Source: Zopfochytrium polystomum (lineage: Eukaryota; Chytridiomycota; Chytridiomycetes; Chytridiales; Chytridiaceae). Taken from it: a stretch of DNA of 64,000 nt. The notes beneath the pieces are model-generated. The model was not told where the DNA came from. It did no database searches and worked only from the letters and a program-made list of their open reading frames with translations. The stretch spans positions 287,981 through 351,980 of the forward strand of contig JAIVFJ010000049.1 of NCBI GenBank assembly GCA_025765615.1, in the 5' to 3' direction. Each line of letters starts with the position of its first letter. Within the stretch, counting starts at the first letter, position 1. A program made the translations under genes and the position numbers. Shown here piece by piece: positions 1-12,800 of the stretch.

Positions 1-108
1 GAGCTGCCTGCGACGGCGATGGGTGCAACGTGTGCGCGCGGTGTGTGTGTGTGAGTGTGGATAGGGAGAGGGGGGAAAAAAAAGGTTGAGATCGGGAGGG
101 AAGAGAAA

Positions 109-224
<116 letters not shown>

Positions 225-334
225 TGTGTGTGAGTGAGTGATGCATATGCGGGCTTTTCTTTCTTTGAATGGCGGGCCACCCCACTTACGACTGTACTAT
301 ACAGCATGGGGAAAGCCCCGTGCTTGTCTGTCTA

Positions 335-366
<32 letters not shown>

Positions 367-495
367 ACTGCAACCGCTACTCTAGTCGCGTGATGATGGC
401 GGATTGATAATGGATGGATGGGGTCCGCGAGGGTGGCAAGACAATAAGAAGAGACAGTCAGAAGGTGTGAGGGAGACAGACAGAGAGATAGAGAC

Positions 496-548
<53 letters not shown>

Positions 549-1049
549 CAGAGAAAGGAGGATCGGAATGAAAAAGACTGCAACACGACAAGAAATCTTT
601 GCAGCAAACAAACAAACAAACATTAAGCACTTGATTCCAAAAGAAGAAGGTGAAGGAGGAGAAGTATTAAAATAAGATAACACATTCTTATAATTCCGAC
701 TCGCGGAATTCGTCAAACATAAATCCTAAAGTCACTGGGAAAGTCCCGAAAAACCGCCTGTTGGTTCCTGTTTTCATTCATATATTAATATTAATACACA
801 TTTCATTTCTTCCTGTCTTCCAGGAGCAAATTCTTGCCATTTTTGGGGCGAACTTTTTCGTTCTTTTTTCTCCACCGCGTGACCACGTAGGAGGCGGAAA
901 GGCCGCCTTCATTCGGGCTGTCTTCCCCCATGCAATCCAATGCAGGCAAGTTACTTATTCGTGTGGCGCCTGTCTTCCTTCACCCTCTTTTCTTGCACAG
1001 CTGGGGCTCATGCAAGGCTCGTGCAACCTGAGTCAGTCACTCCACTCAC

Positions 1050-1050
1050 G

Positions 1051-1082
<32 letters not shown>

Positions 1083-1087
1083 CACAC

Positions 1088-1121
<34 letters not shown>
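1050..1121. repeat. (CA)n microsatellite
   Basis: CA dinucleotide repeat with occasional CG interruptions, in the sequence downstream of the minus-strand gene at 1523-2635. Confidence 0.9.
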
Positions 1122-1123
<2 letters not shown>

Positions 1124-1522
1124 TCTTGGCGCTTCACGTGGCCCACCCATGCAGCAGCTCGTCCACTCTCATCCGCAGCCCGCAGCGATCGGCCCACGTT
1201 TTTGTAAATAATTAGCTTGGAGGGCCATCCTCTAGCTTCTCGCGTGACACGGTGCTCATACGAGTTTCGTCCCTAATAGATCTGTTCGTTGCAATTATTG
1301 CGTCGCACAGCATGTGTAGTAATCGTTTGCTTGCACACATGAACATCTCGAGGCTTTGAATTTTTTTTGGCATGTAAATATTTATTGCATGGGTGGAACG
1401 ATTAATGCGGCCGATGGCCTTTGCTCGCGAATTCCTTTTTTCTTTGGTGGTTGGTGGCAAAATATTTACAGAGCGTGACAATTTTCTTGTTTTTTTTTGA
1501 TTTTATTTTTTTTCTCTTGCAT

Positions 1523-2635
1523 TCAAGAGTCAGACAGCGCAGTCCCGAGGTGAACGAGCGCGTACCCGAGTCGGCCGAACTCCCCAGAGAACCACCACTC
1601 CCGCGCCCGGGCGTCGCCCCAGTGCTTGCGCTGAACCGCGTACAGGCCCGCCATGAACCGAAACACGGCCTTCAGCATGTTCCTCGTGGCCTCCTCGTCC
1701 TTGAACAGCGTGCCCTCGGCGAGCGCGGCCCTCTCGGTGTGCAGAAACGTCCGCCCGTCGCAGTCCTCGCGCACCATGCTCAGGACATAGCTTTCCGGCT
1801 GGTGCAGCTTCGGCAGCACCACCTGCTTGAACTTCCCGCCGCCCTCCAGTGACTTTGCCGCGAGCACCGCGTTGACCCCGACGTACACGCGCAGCATGTA
1901 GGACACGAGGAACGACCAAAAGTTCCCCACCGCCTGCGACCCGAAATTCGTCGCAAACGTCGCGGACAGGTCCCACCGTCCGCCCGCGTTGCCCGCCAGC
2001 ACCAGGTCCGGCCGGCTCCGCACCAAAAGGTGGTAAACCAGCTCGCAGCGGCCGTCCCACCAGAACCAGTCGTAGTCAGGGGCGGACTCGATCGACGCGA
2101 CGACCGACTCCAGGCTGTTGTTGGTGCCCGCGTGCACACGCGAGAGGTCCGCGTCGCCGATCGCCACCATCGCGGCGTCCATGCTGGCCACGAAGCTCGC
2201 CGCGCGCCGCCGCACCTCGCTCCCGACGCCGTCGCGGCGGATCCGCAGCCGCCACGGGTCCATCTGCAGCTTGAGCGTCGTCGTCGTCGTCGTCGTCGTC
2301 GTTGCCCTGGCCGGCCTGCTGTCGCGGTCGTCGTCGCCGTCGCCGTCGTCTTCTCGAAACAGGATCTCGTCGAACCGCGTCGACCCGCACGCCGCGGCCG
2401 CGGCCGCCGCTCCACCCACGCCGTCCGAGTCGCGCGCCTCGGGACACACGTGCCTGCGCAGCCGCGGGTGGTGGTCGAGGACCAGGTAGTGGCGGCGCCT
2501 TGTCGGGTGGATTCTTCGGCAGACGTTTCCGGCGGGCATGGCGACCGGGTTGGGGGCGCCCTCGGCGGGCGACTCGGGCCCGCCGTCGAGGCAGAAGAGG
2601 AGGTCGTGCCAGCGGATCATGTGGGCGAGGTGCAT
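1523..2635 (-). CDS. Hypothetical protein, 370 aa, with W-rich core and poly-Thr tract
   Basis: Single open exon. I chose the ATG at 2635 because upstream in-frame sequence is low-complexity Phe/Ile from a poly-A/T tract; the protein then begins MHLAHMIRWHDLLFCLDGG. Residues about 85-125 are low-complexity (Ala-rich, Asp/Arg-rich, then a poly-Thr run from a GTC trinucleotide repeat at 2278-2301). The second half is better ordered, with WFWWDGRCELVYHLL, an aromatic stretch FWSFLVSYMLRVYVGV and a C-terminal REWWFSGEFGRLGYAL. No signal peptide or catalytic motif is evident and I do not recognise the family. GC-rich codon use matches the other genes of this arm, which supports it being real. The poly-Thr tract is probably length-variable. 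Confidence 0.6.
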   Translation of the reverse strand: MHLAHMIRWHDLLFCLDGGPESPAEGAPNPVAMPAGNVCRRIHPTRRRHYLVLDHHPRLRRHVCPEARDSDGVGGAAAAAAACGSTRFDEILFREDDGDGDDDRDSRPARATTTTTTTTTLKLQMDPWRLRIRRDGVGSEVRRRAASFVASMDAAMVAIGDADLSRVHAGTNNSLESVVASIESAPDYDWFWWDGRCELVYHLLVRSRPDLVLAGNAGGRWDLSATFATNFGSQAVGNFWSFLVSYMLRVYVGVNAVLAAKSLEGGGKFKQVVLPKLHQPESYVLSMVREDCDGRTFLHTERAALAEGTLFKDEEATRNMLKAVFRFMAGLYAVQRKHWGDARAREWWFSGEFGRLGYALVHLGTALSDS

Positions 2636-2926
2636 GATGATGATGATGATGACGGGGGGAGAGGGGGGCGGAATAGATTGGAGGAGGTGTGCGTGTGTAT
2701 GTGTGCCCGTGGATGGGTGTGTCAGGGCGATGGTCTTTTTATTTGTTGCAAACCAGAGAAAAAAAAAAAAAAAAAAGGAAAAAATAAGAAAAAAGAAAGG
2801 GAAAAGGGTAAGAAACTGCGGCCGCAATTTTTGTGCGAATTCTTCTGTACCTGATCGAACGCCTGCTTTTGACTTCGCCTCTTCCCATTTTCGAACGGGA
2901 GCAACACAAGCTGGAAGAGGACTTTT

Positions 2927-3490
2927 GTGCTGTCAGATGCTGAGCATTCTGTCTGCATGGGCAATGAGACAGCCAGGATTTGGGATGCGTTCACTGGCCC
3001 AGGAGCTACACTAGCTTGAAGGACACACTAATCATGTCAATTCTGTAGTATTCAGCTCTGATAGGCAGTTTGCTGTGTCTGGCAGTTATGGCTATACAAG
3101 CAGGATTTGGAATGTGTCCAATACTGGCCAGGAGCGTCAGAAGCTTGTGGGACACTGCGGCTCAATTGACTTAGCTGCATTTAGTGCTGATGGGCAGTTT
3201 TTTGTGTCTGGAGGCAGTCAGGATTTGGAAGGCATCCGCTGGCAAGGAGTTATATTAACAGAATTTGAATTTGCGTTCGCTGGATTCAGTCCTGACGGCA
3301 AGTCTGTTGAATTGGTATATAATTATTATTGAGACAAAATGGGTTATCATTTCAACAGTGCTGGAACAGGATCACATTACTGGAACTATCGGATCCTCTA
3401 TGCAGAAGTATTCTATATGTAATCAGTTTGGGGAGAGCCTTGATACATTCTATGGGCACATGCAACCAGGTTTGGTGTTTGGTTCATGTG
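2927..3490 (+). pseudogene. WD40-repeat protein relic
   Basis: Consecutive degenerate WD40 units are readable in shifting frames. The first contains ETARIWDAFTG (about 2970-3000), then a stop and frame change. The second has FSSDRQFAVSGSYGYTSRIWN (about 3045-3115), followed by GQERQKLVGHCGSIDLAAFSADGQFFVSGG. A last decayed piece is near 3400-3475. The GH...D...WD spacing is typical of beta-propeller blades. Stops and frame changes rule out an intact gene. Base composition is lower in GC than the neighbouring genes, and no remainder of the propeller is seen nearby, so this looks like a fragment of a dispersed WD40 gene family. Confidence 0.7.
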
Positions 3491-5886
3491 AGACAATACT
3501 CACTCCTTTGACCCTGGGATCTGGGCCCTAGAGTGAGGGAAAGCAAATAATAGGCTAAAACTAACTTTATTGGGTTGTTGTCTAGGGGGTGTTTCAGCCC
3601 TACTACTTGCCTAGTCCACGAAGTATCCCTACTGATCTGTCTAACAGGGGTCTCAAACACAAAGAATGAACATTCAGAGGGACAATCCTCTGAAGGATCG
3701 GTTGTGACAGGCAGAGCCCGTTGGAGTGCGTCGTGCTGCTTGGTGCGAGGAAAAGGAAAGGGAAGAGGGAATAAAAAAAAAGAAGAATCAGACTTGTCAA
3801 TCCTGTTACATCGGTGCTGGAGCACTGATTACTTGCGTGGCTGAGGGCTGATGCGAGGGGAAACAGAAGGGCACTCCCAAGGGCGCAACACAACTGCAGA
3901 ATAAAGAGAGAAAGAGGGAAACAGGGGTTCTTATCTCAGAAACCTAATCTCAAATACAACAGGAGCGGTTAATAGCGACAGGACAGACAGGGAGCGACCT
4001 AGTGCCCCTCGTCGCGGATGGTGCTGTGGGAACCCTTGTCGTCGCCAGTGACGGGGGGAGAGAGAGAAGGGAGTCGACTATGTAGGGGTCGGAAGGTCGC
4101 CAGCAGGGAACTCGCACGCAGAAACACCTGCAATCGTACACGCACCCCGCCAGGCTGTGTCCGCTTGATCACTCGACCAACGGGCTTTATCGCATCGCAC
4201 TCATACTCACACATCTCACCCTCACAGCAATAGGACCGAGGCAGGCGCTTGTAGATCGAACTCTCAGGTGTCAGGGGCTGCACTGGGCGCAGCCACCAAC
4301 ACCCTTGTGGGGACAGGAAGGTTGGGGACGACGACGCTGTCATCGTCGCCACCACCACCACTGTCGTCGCAGTGGGCAAACGCCAGGGATCCTCACTCCA
4401 ACACAGAGCCGGCAATGTCACACAGTCGCTGGTGGGGCCAGCGGCATTCCCCACCCACGGCCCCTTAAGAGGAGCCCCACAAAGGGACCCTGTACACACC
4501 CAGGTGTGTACCATCTCTCACTACCCTCACCTTCACGAGCCAGATGGATTTGAAGAGACTCTGTATTGGTGCCAATGGACAGAAATCAGATTGAAGAAAA
4601 AAAGGAAAAGAGAAATGGCCCAAAAACAGAGAGAGAGAAAATTGACAAGTCAACCCCCCTGACTTGGAGCATCCACCACAAATGCTCCAAGTCCCCCCCC
4701 AACCCTATGCGTGTATGTACAAGTGCCAAAAATAAATAATAAATTAGGCGGGCTTGGGGTACGGCCTGTCAGGCACCCCATCCCTAGGCAGTCAGGCAGT
4801 CTCCGTTAGTCACCGAAAAAGAAAATATGTTGAGAAAACCCTGGCACAACGGAAACTGTTAAGACAAAAGTAGTAAAAGCAGGCCCAATAATAAAGACAG
4901 GTTAGCTGCAAATACACTTTGATAACGCCTTGGAAACTAAAGAACCGGGAGCAATAATAGGGGTCCCGATCCTTGCGGTTTTATGACAGGTATGCTTGTT
5001 TTTGCGAATAAAATCCCTAGACTTTATCACTGAGAGCTCGGTGTAGTCTCACATTCACCCTCAATTCTACCCAAGCCTTCTGCTGGCTTCCTCCTGAATT
5101 TCGTGGTAATCTGCAATTCTTGTCACAGCAGTCAATTTGTTTGCTTACAAACCCAACCTTCAAATTGATGCCATTTCTAAGAAATTAATTCTGCTGAAAC
5201 CGCCTTTCCCTCTACCTTTTGAACCTCCTATAACACAGTCGTGCTACCTGTCATTGGGTTGGACTCTTCGCACTCATGAGGAGCTGGTATGCCAGTCCTG
5301 CTTGTGGTTCGACCTTATGTTGCCCAGGAGAGTAACCTTACACCGCCCAGGAGCGTAATCATCTTACGTCAACTCCGTTCATTTGGAGGCAACTTTAATA
5401 AACAACCTTGCACGATGTTGACGGACTGTTCATAGTATGGGAAGATGTAGAATGATGGCCTGTCCTGAGGGATGGATGTAGTGGAGCGTGGAGGAGATGC
5501 CATATTCCTTCCACCTAGGCGAGTGCCACTGCCACACCGTTAGGTAGTAGTCACGACGTGCGAGTCCTAGTATAGAGTTGAACCGTGGTTCCCCCTCTGA
5601 TAGACGCTGTGGCTAGACGTGATACGAAGGTCTCATACGATGTCTCCGTTTCGGTGGTGATCAAAGTACCTTTGCCTTCGGTTTGCCCATTCAAATTGAA
5701 GCCCTTTGCAGTTGATGCACAATGATCCCTTTTCTATTTTCACCCTTTCGAACGAATACACTGCGCAATAATCTAGTCCATCTTTCTTGCTGCGAAAGGT
5801 TGAGTTACAACAAATATGTGCGAAGACTCCACTTTCAATAAAGGACGTTAACAACCGTTCCAACCGTCCCACCAAACCGCCCATCG
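3491..5886. other. Gene-poor spacer
   Basis: No supportable gene. Short frames occur on both strands but lack recognisable domains or codon bias. The stretch 3.5-4.7 kb could be an old transposon or LTR remnant, but I found no convincing termini or target duplication. An 85-codon minus-strand frame at 5633-5890 abuts the amidase stop and has no recognisable homology. Confidence 0.4.
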
Positions 5887-6256
5887 TCAAACGGCAAACG
5901 CCGTCGGCCCCGTCAGGACCTTCGACACAATCCCCGCTTTACCGAGCTCCTCCGCCAGCTTCAGCAGCGCCAAGTCGCAGCCCTTCCTCGCCAGCACGCT
6001 GATCGTCACCGGCAGCGCCGCCACCTCCGCCGCGCTGATCGTGCTGTTGTACAACACCTGCCCGATCGGAATCACAATCTCCGGCACCGCACCCAGGTTG
6101 GCGATCCGCCCGCTGCTGAACCCCGACGGGATCGACGGCGTCGAGAGGTAGGCGTTGCGGTAGGAGGTCGAGCCGGCGGATTGCGGGTATAGGAGGTAGT
6201 TTTGCGAGCACTGGGTCGAGGAGGCTGGGAATATGCTTTTTGAAAGGAAATCCGTG

Positions 6257-6296
<40 letters not shown>

Positions 6297-8507
6297 CGTT
6301 GGTGGGGCGGTGGGTGATTCGTGTGGTTAGCTTTTCAAAGCGAAAAAGCGTATTGCGTCCAAGGAAAGACTTTTCGCTTACCGCTTGCTTGCGCGCGAGG
6401 TTGTCGATGTAGACGGCTTCGCCCTGGGCCACCGCCCATCCCCACCGGACGATCGGCACGGGGTCGATGAAGGGAGTTTTCCCGCCGGTCTTGTTCTTGT
6501 AGTCGTTGATGAACGGCACCGCCAGGTTGTCGTACTGGTACTTGCCGATGATGACCGGGTACGTCACGTTCAGGTACGAGCTGAGCGACGCCGTCGAAAC
6601 GTTCGCCGCGGTCCAACTGGTCGCAAACGACGTGCGGTCGACCTTGGCCCCCAGAAACTTGACCAGCGACCCCAGGAACCCGTCAAAGATCTTGCCGGCG
6701 GCCGTCTTGGACGTGAACGTCCCGTTCGCACTGTAGTACGACGACCACAGGTCGGACGGCAGCAGAAGCGTCGACGCCTGGTCTTGCGAGGACGCGCTGG
6801 CAAGGACAACTTGCGAGTCGGCGTAGAAGGTTTCGCCGATCTGCCGGAAGAGCTCGGGCGTGCGCGCAAAGTAGCCAGCAGTGTCCACTATATGGCAAGT
6901 GTTGAGATTACGGTTAACAGGGAGGACAAGCAGCAAACATTCCTTCGGAACTCAACTGGAAGCAGCGAGAGGCATAACACCGGTCAAGCTGACGGCGTCC
7001 TGCGACGGGCGGATGCCGTAGATACCCTGGACGCCGGCTGGCCCTCGAATACTGCCGCCAGTGTCGGAGCCCACGGCCGAGTCAAGCCAATCATATGCAG
7101 CCATCGCGGCGCCGGAACCCGACGACGAGCTGGACGGGCCCTGGTACCCTTCCCCGCGCGGGTTGAACGGGCACAGCTGGTCAACCCAGTCGGCGGTCGG
7201 GCTCTCACCGTTCGCAAACTGCGACGTCTTCGTCTTGCCGACGACCACGGCGCCGGCGGCGAGCAGCCGCTTCACGACCACCGACGACTCGCGCGCGGCC
7301 GGGTACAGCGCGTAGTACGCGCGGCTGCCGCACCCGGTCTTCACGCCGGCCACGTCGTAAATGTCCTTCACCGCCACCCGCAGGCCCTCCAGCGGCCGCG
7401 CCGTCGTCGCCGCGCCAAAGTAGAGCCGCGACGGCACCGGCACCCCGACCGCCGCCGCGCCTTCGCCGTCCGGGCTGCCCAGTGCCGCCTGCGCGAACGA
7501 CTGCGCCGACGCGTCCGCCGCCGCCGGTGCGCGCGCGAACAGACCCGAGGTGAACGCGTACTGCGGGTCGGCGTACACGCGGTAGACTGGAGCGAGGTGC
7601 AGCTCGGCGGTCGTGGTCGGAACGTAGACGAATGGGCCTGAGCGCACTGTCGTGGTGTTGGTGGTTGGCGCGAGCGCGACGTAGGAGCCGCCCGTGGCGG
7701 CGTATGTGTTGCTCGGGGACAGCGTGAAGACGCTCTTGTACCCTGCGCCTTGCAGCCCGGCCGCGGCGTCTGCGAGCCAGGTGTCGCCGCAAGCTCCGGC
7801 CCAGAGGAGCGTATCTGGTTGAGGTTTTTGCGTAGCAGGGATGGAGGACGGATGAAAGATGATAATGAGTAGCCATTGAGCACTCGAAAAAGGAGCTCCA
7901 ACGGAACACGCAACATACTAGCTAAAAAGTCCTTCGACCACACATCGTCGATGGCGGCGAATGAAGCCAACGTGGCCGTTATATCCGCCGAGCAGTTTGC
8001 CGGGGCGGCCACGACCGTCACGAGGGCCGGGAAACCGCCGAGCGGGGCGGCAGCGGCGGCGGTAAACCCGACCGAGTACAGCGCGCCCGGCTGTGTCGTG
8101 GCGACGTAGCTGACGTCCGAAGACCCGGCAAAGGCAAAGTAGTCTGGCGCGAGCGAGCCGGTCGCGAGCGGCACAGCCGTGGCCGAGCAGGCGGCGGCGG
8201 CGGAGGAGGTGGACGATGCCGAGCTCGGCGTGGTCGCCGAAGTGGTGCCGCTGCCGCCGCCGCCGCCGTAGGACCCGCTCGGGCCTCCGGACCCTGCCGT
8301 TGTCGTGGGGAGCGGGCTGCCGGTGGAGGACTGTTCAGCACCAGAGTAGCCGGCGGATGTGGTTGTGGAGGGCGACGCTCCTGAAGAAGTGGACACGCAC
8401 GGCTTGTCGGTGGAAGGGGCAGGGGCGGCGAAGGTCGAATCGGGGCCGAGGGCGAGCGCGACGGCCGCCGCAGAAAGGAGGGCGAATGCGCTTGCTTTGC
8501 GAGTCAT
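5887..8507 (-). CDS. Secreted amidase with Arp1-like N-terminal domain
   Basis: Four exons on the minus strand: 8507-7919, 7814-6957, 6887-6382 and 6210-5887, giving about 758 residues with all phases consistent. Donors include GTATGT and GTAAGC. The N-terminus is a signal peptide ([19 protein letters not shown]...), then a Ser/Thr/Gly-rich linker, then a domain ending DDVWSKDFL that resembles the N-terminal module of fungal scytalone-dehydratase-like Arp1/amidase proteins. The second half is an amidase-signature hydrolase. The Ser-Ser-Lys triad is visible as K346 (VAVKDIYDV), S427 (in SSSGSG) and nucleophile S451 (GSDTGGSIR). These enzymes hydrolyse amide bonds; the substrate is unknown. The signal peptide and NxS/T sites suggest secretion. 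Intron 3 contains a poly-T/A tract of about 34 nt. The exon-4 acceptor was chosen on phase and is the least certain join. Confidence 0.85.
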
Positions 8508-8765
8508 GTTTACGAATGGGGCGGGAGTGCGGGGTCTACTCTATCGGGAGTGCAAGCTACTGTTTTCTTTATTCGCGGGGGTCTATGCGGCTTGCCTTTG
8601 CGTACTCTAAGTGCTGTAATGTGGCGGTAGCCGGGAAGGGGAGTGCCGTTAATTCAGGGCCGTGTCTGGGGCGAAGGACGGAGCGTATTTAAGGCAGGCG
8701 GGCATTGGAGCAGGTCATTGCGGAATGCTGGCTCTCTCTCTCACACTCAGTCTCTCTCTCACTCT

Positions 8766-8810
<45 letters not shown>

Positions 8811-9332
8811 GCTCTCATTCTCTCTCTCTCTCTCTCACTCTCACTCTCACTGTCGCTCTCTGCACGCACGTTGCTGTCGTCGGGTCTCCAACAATATTTG
8901 CGCGCTGCAATCCGCCCTCCTCCGTCTCCGTTTGTCTGCCTGCCTCGGTCTCTTCCGTTTCCAAAACAGGCTTAAATGAAATGGTTCAGATAACGCCTGT
9001 CTGCCTGTCTGCCTGTCTGCCTGTCTGCCTGTCTGCGCCTATCATTTCTGTCTTTTATCTCGGAGACTGTGCTGCCAGCGGATGTGCTCTTCTCTTATCA
9101 GAGGATTCGTCCGATATCTCGGACCGTGGGGCAGAGAGAGAGAGAGAGAGAGCGAGAGATGTGAAGCCACTGTAATCTGGCTCTCTCTCTTTCCTTCAAG
9201 GTCTCTCCCTCTCTCTCTCCCTCTCTGGCTCCTCTTTGTCTCTTACTTTGTGGTACCTAGACGCTTATCGGCGGGTATCCAAGAGTAATTAGAGACGGGG
9301 GCTACAGAGCGTGTCGGAGCGAGCGTCGAGAG

Positions 9333-9372
<40 letters not shown>

Positions 9373-9763
9373 GATGCCGAAGGAATCTTCTGCACTCTTA
9401 ATTTTTCCCCCCACGATCGAAGATTTTATAGAATTGACAATGCTTATTCACATCAAGTATTGTTCTCAACTCCTCTTCCTCCAACCGAATATTTCCCATT
9501 TCCCTTCACGTTTCCCAATCCCGCAATTGCACGCTCCCGGTGATACTTCCTTCTCCTAAACTTGACAGCCCGACGGACTTCTATTTACCTTGATCAGATC
9601 CCAGATAAGAGCAAAAAGGGAGATCAATCCGTAACAGGGGGTTTGCAGCCTCCTTTCGTTTACTGTAAGGTCAACAAGGAGAAGTTCGATGCCGTAAAGA
9701 AAAAAAAATAGATTTTGCTGCCATAAGATACGCAACAGAGAGAGAGAGAGAGAGAGAAGAGAG

Positions 9764-9825
<62 letters not shown>

Positions 9826-9833
9826 CCAGTCAA
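8508..9833. repeat. Microsatellite-rich intergenic region
   Basis: Spacer between two minus-strand genes. It holds a CT tract at 8733-8858, a CTGTCTGC tandem run at about 8996-9036, a GA run at 9135-9153, a CAA run at 9334-9371 and a long GA tract at 9737-9823 immediately downstream of the CEP164-like stop. No gene is supported. The 8.5-8.75 kb portion should contain the amidase promoter; no clear TATA box was identified. Confidence 0.75.
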
Positions 9834-12800
9834 TCAGTGAGTACTCCCAGAGCGTCTTTGGCGGATCGAGTTTTTTCCCATTAGAATCGACACCCGCTTT
9901 TGCAAGTCGTCCACGTCGCAAACGTTCAATCCATGTCGGCCTGATGGCGGGGTTTCAAGCTGCACCCAGTGTTACAAAAAGTGTAGAAGCTTCGAAAAAA
10001 AACATGGTTTGGCGGGCGGGGAACTACCTGGGAGGGTATCCGTTCCAGCTGCCGCGAGATTTGCTCGAGCCTTCGAGAAAACTCTGGAGAGTCAAGCTTC
10101 GTTACCGCGATCTTTTCGCCAGCTGATTGAGCAACAGCGATCTTAGCGTCAATCTGGGCGACGGCTGAGGTGGGGTCTCTTGCCGCCAGGAAGCGTCGCG
10201 TGCGTTTCAGCTGACGCCGCTCGATTTCCAACTTGATTTCCGCCAGTCGACCTTTCGACATTGGAGCACTTGGAAAGATTATGTTGCTGTCAGTGCTTGG
10301 CCAAAATGCAAGCTTGTTTTCAAGGCAAGGGGTGGGGGAGGGGGAGAAGAAAAAGAAAAGGATGCAAACCACAGCTCTTCGCGGAGCAAGTCGTCCAGGT
10401 CCGACTCGCTGGAAGCCTCGTCGTCCATCACGCCTTCATGTGGCTTTGTAAACGCGCTAGCGAGGATTCTCCGTTCGCTGAGTTCGCGCTCTCGGCCAGG
10501 TGACGTACCCAAAACATCCTTGTAAGCCGCCCGGAGTTTTTCGCGTCGCTGATGGACCTCCGCCTCGGCCGCCTCAATCTCCAATTTCGACACTTCAAGC
10601 CGCTCCCGCCGCGCCTGCCACTCCTGCTCCAGCTTTGCAAAGACCTTCTCCTCTTCGAGGATCTTTGCTGCGTACTCTTCCCGAATGCGCAGCTTCCAAG
10701 CCTCAAAGTCTTCCTCCATCTTGGCCCGGTGCGCATTCTTTTCGACCTCCAGCTTTGCGCGGATGGAGGCGGTCTCCTCGTCACACTTTGCTCGAAGCGC
10801 TTGAACGTCCTTTGCAGACATTTCGCGCAGCTCGGTCTCCAGGCCGCGCAAGTGCTCCATCGCCTTGTCCCGGAGGTCCAGGACGCGAGCCTCGCTCTCT
10901 TCCGCCACCGCGGCCGCCTTTTTTTTTTCCGCCTCCCGCACCTCCCTAACGAGCTTCTCGTACGCCGCCGCCTCCTGCTCGCGGATGCGTGTCACCTCGT
11001 CCTCGCGCGCCGCGCGAAACGCCGCCAGCCGCGCCTCGGTCTCGCGCCTGACTTCCTCGACGGCCCTTCGGAACCCTTCCTCCTCCTCGCCCTTGCACTT
11101 TGCCAGCCGCGCGCGAATCCTCTCCCGGACCGCCGCAACGTCCCTCTCCCCGGCGACCTCCTCCTCCCTGTGCACGTCCGCGACCCGCCGCACCCGCTCC
11201 ACCCGCCTCCGCATCGCCGCCTCCGCCGCCTCCTCCTCCTCCAGCAGCGCCCGCGCCTCCGCCCGCTCCCGCGCCTCCTCGCACTTGCGCCGCAGCTCAA
11301 TTGACACCGCCTCCTCCTCCACCGCGACTCGCCGCTGCATCCGCTCCCGCAGCCCGGCCACCCGCACCCGGTACTCCGCCTCCGCCTCCGCCTCCGCCGC
11401 CTCCAGCCGCCGCTCCCACCGCTCCCGCACCGCGTGCACCAGCCGCGTTGCGTACGCCGCGTCCACCGCCGCGTCCAGCCCGCCGCCGTGCCCAAAGCCG
11501 CTGCCGCCGCCGCCGTTCTCACCGCCACCACCACCACCGCCGTCCCAGCCGCCGCCTCCGGCCTCTTCGTCACCGTGCGCCCGCCCGCCGCCGAACCCGC
11601 CGCCCCGAGCCCGCAGGAGAAACAGCCCCGGGGCAACCTCGCGCCGCCCACCACGCCTCCGCCGCCCCCCCGACTCGCTACCGCTCCCCGTCCCGCCCTC
11701 ATCCCCGCCCACCGAGGACAAATCCGGATCCGCCCTCTCCTCCTCCTCCTCCTCCTCTTCCACCGTCGACCACGACCCCCGCCCACCGCCACCGCCGCCG
11801 CCGCTTCCCCGCGCCGACGACGACAACGACTCCGCCGACACCCCGTCGCCCGCGACACCTTCCTCTTCGTCCACCTCCTCCGCCTCCCCCCCCGCAACCT
11901 CCCCGGCCTCCCGGCCCCCCTCACCGCCGCCGCACCCACCCACAACCTCCGCGCCCCCTCCACCCGCCGCCGTCGCCACCGCACCGACCGCGTCCGACCT
12001 CCTCTGCGCCCGCCGCCGCGCCCGCTACGCAGCCGCCGAAACAAAAAAAAAAAAAAAAAAAACAAGGGAAAGAAGAAGTATCGAAAAAATAATTTTAGCA
12101 CACACCCGCTCCACCCCAACCATCCTTTCCCGCGACTTAAACCAAAAACACACACACAAAACTCACCTCCCGCCTCTCCTCGTCCTCCGCCTCCAAAACC
12201 CGCTCCCGCTCCGCCCGCGCGACCCCGCGAAAGTGCGCGTCCACAGGGTGCTCCCACTGCGCCGCCCCCGTCTCGCGGTGCACGTAGTACGCCCGGCCGT
12301 CGCGGCTGCGCCTTTTTGGTGGTGGTGCGCGGAAGGTTGTTCGTCACCCAGGGGGTTGACCGCAACCATGAAAAAAAAATAAATAAAAAAATAAATAAAG
12401 CTAAAAATCACACACACTCACACACACACGGCGACGTTCGGCAAACGCCGCCCCACATACCTGGCCTCCCAGTACGGCGGCATCCGCGTCCGCAGCGCCT
12501 TCTCCGCGACCCACAGCAGCGCCGCGTCGCGCGGCGCCGCGGCCGGGTTGAGTCCGAGGACCTCGCGCGCGTACCGGGTCACGTCTTTTTTTTTTGGGGG
12601 GGAGGAGGAGCGGGCGGTGATGAGGCAGTCAGGGTGAGCGTCGCTCCACACCCTTCCCGCCGGGGGGGGAGGTCTTCGAGACGACAATTGGAAACAAAAA
12701 AGGGACGCACCGCGCGCGTCAAAGTCGTCGCCGAGGTCCGCGCGGTCGTCCACGTTGTCGGCGGCGGCGGCGGCGTTCTGTCTGGTTTGGTTTGGGTGCG

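Noticed and set aside
297..716. Minus-strand open frame of 139 codons with (SL)n peptide
   Set aside because: It is translated GA/CT microsatellite with no domain content.
3491..4750. Possible LTR or retroelement between the WD40 relic and the amidase
   Set aside because: No paired termini, target duplication or coding domain could be identified.
5633..5890. 85-codon minus-strand frame just downstream of the amidase
   Set aside because: No recognisable family, overlaps the amidase stop by a few bases and sits in a spacer; could be chance.
10865..12382. Long plus-strand frames (Arg/Ser/Pro-rich) opposite the CEP164-like gene
   Set aside because: Antisense shadows of a GC-rich coiled-coil gene; the minus strand has conserved domains and phased introns.
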